From Parietaria judaica (Eukaryota; Streptophyta; Magnoliopsida; Rosales; Urticaceae), in the NCBI GenBank assembly GCA_954871525.1, contig OX940871.1:23348586-23412585 (forward strand): DNA of 64,000 nt. Direction: 5' to 3'. The first letter of the stretch is position 1. Every line of letters begins with the position of its first letter. A model generated the notes under the pieces. That model saw nothing but the letters and a program-made list of their open reading frames with translations, was not told where the DNA came from and did not search any database. The position numbers and the translations under genes are program-made. Shown one piece after another: positions 57,975 through 64,000 of this stretch.

Positions 57975-59284
57975 TCTATATATATATAAAAGGAAAATCT
58001 ATCCATAATAAATTGATAGGCTAGATAGATTGGAAATGGAGAATCTTGCAATTCTAAAATTTCTAAATTTTAGATTTATTTTTATTATAAATATATGAAC
58101 CATTCATCCACTACACATATAATAAATGATATGTTATAAATTTCATCGTGAATGATATGTTATAGATTCATTGGTATAATTGCATGGTATAAATTTCATT
58201 TGTTTAGTTGCATGCATTCTTATTTTAATTGAATAACACAAAATGCATTGCACAACAATTAATAGTGTATATAAGTAAATAAATAAATCAATTCTATAAA
58301 TAAATCAATTATATAAAGACATATGTAATTATGTAATTAGAAAAAATATTATATGTTCATTTTATTGTATAGTTCTAATCGTAATTATTTATATATATAT
58401 ATATATATATATATTACAACACTTATACTTTTATGATGCATGCAATTTTTACACATTATATATTTGATATGATAATTTTTTTATTATTGGATGACGTTAT
58501 GTCTTTTCAATTCCATACATGATAATATGATACAACCAAAGACTTTTGATTTTCTCTTATTAATGTCTAAAAAATACTAATCTTATTTATTATATCTCAC
58601 TAGCCTATAAATAGAATAGTGATACAGAGACTTTTGTAAGATGATGCAATATTCATTTTATATTCTCTACTTTCAATATTGTCTATCTCTCTAATAATGT
58701 TCTTTCATATTATTTTGTTAATCTTTTGATATTTTTCTGTATTTTCATTATATTAGATTTTATCTTTCTCGCTTTGAAATTTGAGTAAATTCTAACGTGT
58801 TTAATTTGTCTTGAACAGACATGTTCACGGAATAGCAACGGAGAATTATTGCAAATGTCTTGAAGACATGGTTAGTGATCTTATTATTCATCTCATCAAG
58901 CACTATAGTTATTTATATCCATTGTCTATTATACGCTTTATTAGAATTCAAAGTATTCATAATGAGTATGAATGTTTGTTTAGTCTTAGTCTGTTTTTTT
59001 TTATTATTATTATTGATCTACTTTTTTGTTTAGGATTGAAATTGATTTCGTGTTGATCATTGGTTGCCGTGAAATTTTTATCATGATTTTGCAATGAGTT
59101 GTAAATTAAAAATACCTTTAATCTTTTGCGGGTTTAACTTTTATATGTATATATATATCTATATATATCTATATATCAATTATTTATCACATAGACATAT
59201 TGAGATGAGTAATAACATTTACCCGAATATCATGTATTGAATGTCAAGTTTATCCACCGTTTTAAAATTCTTTTGCATAACTTT

Positions 59285-59320
<36 letters not shown>

Positions 59321-59761
59321 AATATAAACATAAAAAACGTTAAAAAAATTAAATCTTGCTAAAACAAGATCTATTTTACAATTACTCTATATTTCCAATG
59401 ACTTTGATTAGAATTTCACTAGAAAAATCAGTTATACAATGTTGATGACTATTTGTTATCTATACTTTTAAAGGTTTTATACATTCAGCTATATTAAATT
59501 TCTCTTTAAGTACAATACAACCTTTTACTTTATATATATATATATAATATATATAAATAAAGGAAGTAACACAGTATAATAAGGTTCAATATAATTCCTA
59601 TTTGTACAAAAAATAATCACTCAAAAAATGTATTTTTAACTTTTTTTCAATTCTCTTTTAAAACAAGATATATTAAAAACCGAAAAGGAAGATATTACAA
59701 CCTCATGCCATATAGAATCAAAGATTGGCTCTTTGAGATTCTTTTTAATGAAGCTGATAAG

Positions 59762-59792
<31 letters not shown>

Positions 59793-61661
59793 TTACATGT
59801 TTTCACCCGGTACATGTGATTATTTTTACACACATTTATCAAATATTACATTTCTATATATATATAGGAAAATATACAAGTAGTTCAAGCTAAATTTCAA
59901 GGTTTACATGTTTTCTATATTTTTAGAATTTTCATTAGTTTATATAAATATTACATAAATTTAGTTATAGTGGTAAATGTAATTATTAATAAGTGGGTAA
60001 ATTAATTAATTTAAATAAATTTAGGAGAGAAATATATGCCTTTTTATTAGAACAATTGGGATTTCTTAATAGTTTTATTCTTCTTCCTGTTTAATTATTG
60101 TTATTATTAGTATAGTAGTCTTACGCGTCATTGTTCAACGATTCTTTGATTCTAAGACTGTGACTTTCTTTAGGACAATATACAATATCCTTAGTACCCA
60201 TAAATTGTATGTTTTCAAATTTATATGACCTCATATTAAATATAAATTAGTAAAGAGCATATAGACGATTATGATTAAAAAATAATGCAAACCCTTGGAA
60301 TTGAAGCTACAACACCTCTCCTAACAAGCAATTACAATTGAATGAGCAATATATTTAACATGCATTAATGCACTTGCAATTGAATGGTAACATGCATGTG
60401 GCATTATTAGCTACGAGATTAAAGTGAAGTTTATTAGTTCACCTCTTCACATTTTCTTTTATATGCATTGAATGAGTTATATATATTACAACTTTAACTT
60501 ATAACAAATGAAAATAATAAATACATAATTAGTGGACTTTCCGAAATTCCAAACTGATTGAAACAATACGTATATTACTTTTCCATTTAACGTGCTATTT
60601 TAATTTCTTTATTCAATAGTATTCACTTGGTATTTTTTTAGACTTTACTTCTACTTCAACAAAATCAAAGATATAATTGATTAGGTAAGTTTCCTATTTC
60701 TAAGTTTCACATAATTCACGGGTCATGCCAATTAGTATTGGTATTAATCCGACAATAACACTTATAAGTTATAAGCATAATTCTTTTGAGTTTTTCTTTA
60801 ATAATTCATTGTTTGTGAATAATATATAACTTCTTTCGCTTCCTATTGGCCATAATATATCAAATTTGTTGCTAAGCTCATGATTCACGAAGTTTCAAAA
60901 CTCCATACTGTTAGTTCTCATTTAATAATGACTTGTCATTTACCTAAAAATGTTGGATTGATGATGAACGTTTATACATGAATCTAAGTATCTAACTAAC
61001 ACGTGTTCAGTGTTCACATTTGCGATAGCTCTTATCAAACTTTTGTGATGCCACAAATTGCTCTAAAATTATAAAGTACCAGTAAATAAAAAAATCAAAT
61101 TTCAATGATCTTCCATTAGTTTCTCTAGACTTTGATCACATTATTTTTAGGCGTAAAAGTTATTTTTTTGTATTTTTTTTTACAAATTTTTATATTAAAG
61201 TTAGGATTCTGACATGGATGACTTTTTTTTTTTAATGAAATCAACAAAATAACTCCTTTTTTTTCATAACCACAGTATTTGTATTTTCAATTGCATGAAC
61301 AAATAATACTTGCCATCATGCCATCAGTTGATTATTCAGCAAAATGTTCCTATATTGACTATGAACTTTAGTTGTGTTTTCAATTGCATGAAATATGAAG
61401 GAATTAATATCGAAAGGAATTCTTTTGAGAGTTTGCATTTGTTTTTACATGTTTCTATATATTCAAATATGTTCAAATAAATTATTATTTTTTCTTTTTT
61501 TGAATATCCAACTTTTAAAAATCTCTAATGATCATATTTAATAAAACCAATTAATGAGATTACACAATATACATGAAAAATTAAAGAATTTGTTTGATAT
61601 TTTCGTCAGAATTGACAAGTAAATTTACGCCACCGCGCGAAGCGCGGCGCCGGTTCACTAG
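57975..61661 (+). mobile_element. Non-autonomous Helitron
   Basis: The 5' end TCTATATATATATAAAAGG follows A57974. The 3' end has the hairpin CCGCGC-GAA-GCGCGG (61633-61647), then CGCCGGTTCACTAG, ending CTAG at 61661 and followed by T. Insertion is between A and T with no target duplication, as for Helitrons. The flanks joined (GGTTAAAATGGTCCAAAA / TTTATTTAAAATGAGC) correspond to the uninterrupted GGTTAATATGGTCCAAATAAAG region of the inner TIR element at 56885, which supports both ends. Length 3.7 kb; no Rep/helicase found. Confidence 0.85.
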
Positions 61662-61887
61662 TTTATTTAAAATGAGCATAAATGAATTAATTAAAACTAT
61701 GGATATTTCTCTTAAACCTTGAGTGATTTTTGGGCATTTCATAAGTTTTTCTTATATTTTAAGCAATAACTACACCATTCTACATGATAAATAATGAATT
61801 TTTATTTATTTATTCATATCACATGTTATCATGAATTTTTATTTATTTATTCATATCACATGTTGCATATATATATATATATATATA

Positions 61888-63250
61888 GGGAAAATTGCGG
61901 TTAAAATACCCAACTTTTGGTCAAACCGCCTCTCGGGTACCCAACCTTCAAAATTGGCGGCAAAAATACCCAACCTGCGTTGACCGTGACTTTGGCATGA
62001 AAACGTTAATTTGTTCGTTAAAATTCGTCATGTGGCCGTTAGCGGCAAAAATACCCAACCTTTTTTTTTGAAAAAAATAATTTTTAATTTTTTTAATTTA
62101 TGTTTTTTTTTTTCTTTTATTGATTAGTGATAATTACTTGAATTCCAAATACATGGAATAACACAAAAGTTAGTCAAAACATCTATTGATTTCTTAATGT
62201 GCTTGTATAAGCTACATTTGTTGATAAAAATATTATTATTATGAGAAATTTTAAACATAATGTTACAGGTATTTTAAGTAATTGAACAGGATTTTAAGAA
62301 TAGGTATTTGGATTTCTGGGTATCCGGATTTTCCAGATAATTACTTCTAATTTTGGCGTCAACTGCCACCTTTTTCTGGATCTTGGACCAATTTGTTCTG
62401 TTGGCACCTGTCCATTGTACATATATAATCAATTAATCACTGATGTAATTGTAGCATATATGTAAAGAAATGTTTTAAACCTGTCCAAATTTCACCTCTT
62501 AATTTCATTTCTCATCTATATTATTAGAGGAACATGATCCGTGAGGCCACAACTTTCCTAAGGCATGTTTTGAAGAAAAATCGACGGGAGCATGGCTTCC
62601 TGCAAACAAAGGTGTCTATCTTCGTAATAATTTATTACATTTCTTCACTTTTTCAGTCTGCTTACAATGTTTTTTTTAATACACAGCGCCTTGAAATCAA
62701 TTTGGTAGCTTTTCCAAATGTAGCCAATTCAATTTTGGCCAATGGGATGTTCAGCCACTATGACCGTCCAAGGATTGCCCAGCTTTGTGTGAAATCCGGA
62801 TACCGGGAATCCAGATACCCAGAAATCCAGATACCTATTCTCAAAATCCTGTTCAATTAATTAAAATACCCGTAACATTATATTTAAAATTTCTCATAAT
62901 AATAATAAGATTTTTATCAACAAATGTAGCTTATACAAGCACATTAAGAAATAAATAGATGTTTTGACTAACTTTTGTGTTATTCCATGTATTTGGAATT
63001 CAAGTAATTATCAATAATCAATAAAAGAAAAGAAAACATAAATTTAAAAAATTAAAAATTATTTTTTTTTTTTTAAAAAGTTGGGTATTTTTGGAGCTAA
63101 CGGCCACATGACGAATTTTAATAGAAAAATTAACGTTTTCATGCCAAAGTCACAGTCAACGCATGTTGGGTATTTTTGCCGCCAGTTTTAAAGGTTGGGT
63201 ATCCGGGAGGCAGTTTGACCAAAGGTTGGGTATTTTTGCCGCAATTTTCT
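61888..63250. mobile_element. Pack-MULE-like element with ~450-bp terminal inverted repeats
   Basis: The left arm (about 61890-62335) and right arm (about 62797-63249, reversed) share GAAAATTGCGG, AAAATACCCAAC, TTGGTCAAAC, CATGAAAACGTTAAT, CGTCATGTGGCCGTTAGC, the TACTTGAATTCCAAATACATGG run and GGATTTCTGGGTAT, in order. The arms would form a near-complete snap-back. The ~460-bp centre holds a clathrin heavy chain gene piece. Flanks are TA microsatellite on both sides, so a 9-bp target duplication cannot be read with certainty. No transposase is present. Confidence 0.85.
62528..62794 (+). pseudogene. Captured fragment of a clathrin heavy chain gene, with intron
   Basis: The first piece, 62534-62611, encodes MIREATTFL...EHGFLQTK. 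A 75-bp GT-AG intron-like stretch (62612-62686) follows, then 62687-62794 encodes [19 protein letters not shown] and [16 protein letters not shown]. This is the conserved plant clathrin heavy chain region ([29 protein letters not shown] in the family). Clathrin heavy chain forms the coat of endocytic vesicles; this piece is ~60 of ~1,700 residues. Retention of an intron implies capture at the DNA level. The acceptor-like TTATTAG just before 62528 suggests another exon start was taken. Downstream the frame runs into the right arm and ends at 62860. Confidence 0.88.
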
Positions 63251-64000
63251 CTATATATATATTATATATATTGGGTTAATTGTGACGTAAACACTCTCCT
63301 TCTCTGGGCACCCAAATTCCTTCCGGCTTGATACATGTATCTTGGTCCAACCAAATCAAGCACGTTTAACACAAATAATAGGTGTATACGGCACTGACAC
63401 AACATCATGGTGGAATCTAATTAAATACGATTAAAAAAACTTAAATTTTATTTCATTTATATATATATATATTATTAAGTATTTAAATACTTATTATATA
63501 TATATATTAAATTTATATTTTAATTTTATTAATTAGGATGTGTAATTGATAAATATACAAAATTATCAATTAATTTAGATACTATAATGAATTATATTAA
63601 GTTAAATTAGTCTAAAGTGTACTAGTTTATCATTTAAAAATACTCAAATTAGTATAATTAATTAAACCGATGGAAATGATAAACATAATTATTAAACGGA
63701 TCTAGGTCTCTTCTCAAACATAATTAGTAAATATATAGGAGTCCGAGTCAACATACACCTATCGCTTCTTCGTCCATTTTTTTGCAGCTATTGAAGAGAC
63801 TTCGGTGTACTTATTCGACTTCTAGCCGCTATAAGTGAGGTGCAACTATTAAAAACTTTGTTCTTTTAGAAATAAAAATTTGATCACGACTTTGAGTTCA
63901 TCATTTGGGACTAACAAATATCCGTATCATCCCATAATTATTAATTACCACAGGTAAATTTGTTGTTAACTTTTACTAAATACATGAACAAACATTTTGT
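63251..64000. other. AT-rich DNA, possible start of another TIR element
   Basis: GGGTTAATTGTGACGTAAACAC at 63273 followed by GGGCACCCAAATTCC resembles the left ends of the Mutator-like MITEs at 20161 and 34139, but no matching right end is in the window. The rest is A/T-rich with TA repeats. No gene is seen. Confidence 0.4.

Larger units (their letters stand above)
55310..61755. mobile_element. Mutator-like TIR element (outer), carrying a nested TIR element and a Helitron
   Basis: The left end has GGCAAATGCCCATTTGTGAC (55319) and CTCAAGGTTTAA. The right end (reverse complement) has GAAATGCCCAAAAATCACTC and AAGGTTTAAGAG (about 61700-61745). Between them sit a related element at 55766-56990 and the Helitron at 57975-61661. 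After removing both, about 1.4 kb remains, including a purine-rich, GC-rich island at 57450-57800 with repeated GGCGACG and GGAGGA words. No transposase is recognised. The ends are approximate. Confidence 0.45.

Noticed and set aside
58811..59056. 81-codon open frame in the Helitron as a captured gene
   Set aside because: No recognisable similarity; ends in a T-rich run. Could be a fragment, but not supportable from sequence alone.

Overview
The window is nuclear DNA of a flowering plant, most likely a eudicot. The evidence is spliced host genes of plant-specific families (a four-exon MOTHER OF FT AND TFL1 gene, and a GPI-anchored protein gene of the Arabidopsis At4g28100 type) set in AT-rich DNA full of plant LTR retrotransposons, Helitrons, hAT elements and Mutator-like elements. 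The species cannot be named from the sequence.

Layout. 1-12394 is a nested transposon stack. The 3' part of a Tat-type Ty3/gypsy element (degraded antisense PF04195-like gene, polypurine tract, 3' LTR) has been hit twice. A 2.7-kb solo LTR (itself carrying a second 2.7-kb solo LTR of the same family) sits in the antisense gene, and a 2.5-kb deleted gypsy element sits in the 3' LTR. 13085-14900 is the MFT gene (minus strand) with an ABRE-rich third intron and an RY/G-box promoter. 16830-17784 is a hAT-type element with 8-bp target duplications. 19200-20160 is an LTR fragment and 20161-20700 a long-TIR MITE. 21394-21993 is an LTR fragment. 22074-25385 is a second truncated Tat-type element (minus orientation) with its antisense gene on the plus strand; it abuts what looks like the promoter and first exon of a host gene (25505-25700, minus). 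26798-27068 is a 271-bp solo LTR. 27633-28720 is a GC-ended hAT-like element, and a Helitron end lies at 29015. 32878-35817 is the two-exon GPI-anchored protein gene (minus).

36713-50811 is one complete 14.1-kb Tat-type element with TGTAT target duplications: LTR, primer site, gag-protease-RT-RNase H-second RNase H-integrase (two stops, two frameshifts and an altered RT active site), a 164-bp tandem array, an antisense multi-exon gene with its own TATA box, polypurine tract and LTR. A related solo LTR in the opposite orientation follows at 51806-53523. 55310-61755 holds two nested TIR elements, with a 3.7-kb Helitron inside the outer one. 61888-63250 is a Pack-MULE-like element with ~450-bp terminal inverted repeats carrying a clathrin heavy chain fragment with an intron.

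Only two host genes are complete. The most interesting signals are the repeated antisense module of the Tat-type elements (TATA box, PF04195-like spliced gene and polypurine tract next to the 3' LTR, seen three times), the dated stack of insertions, the captured clathrin fragment, and the ACGT-core cluster in MFT intron 3. All splice structures and family names come from reading the sequence and general family knowledge; no search was run.
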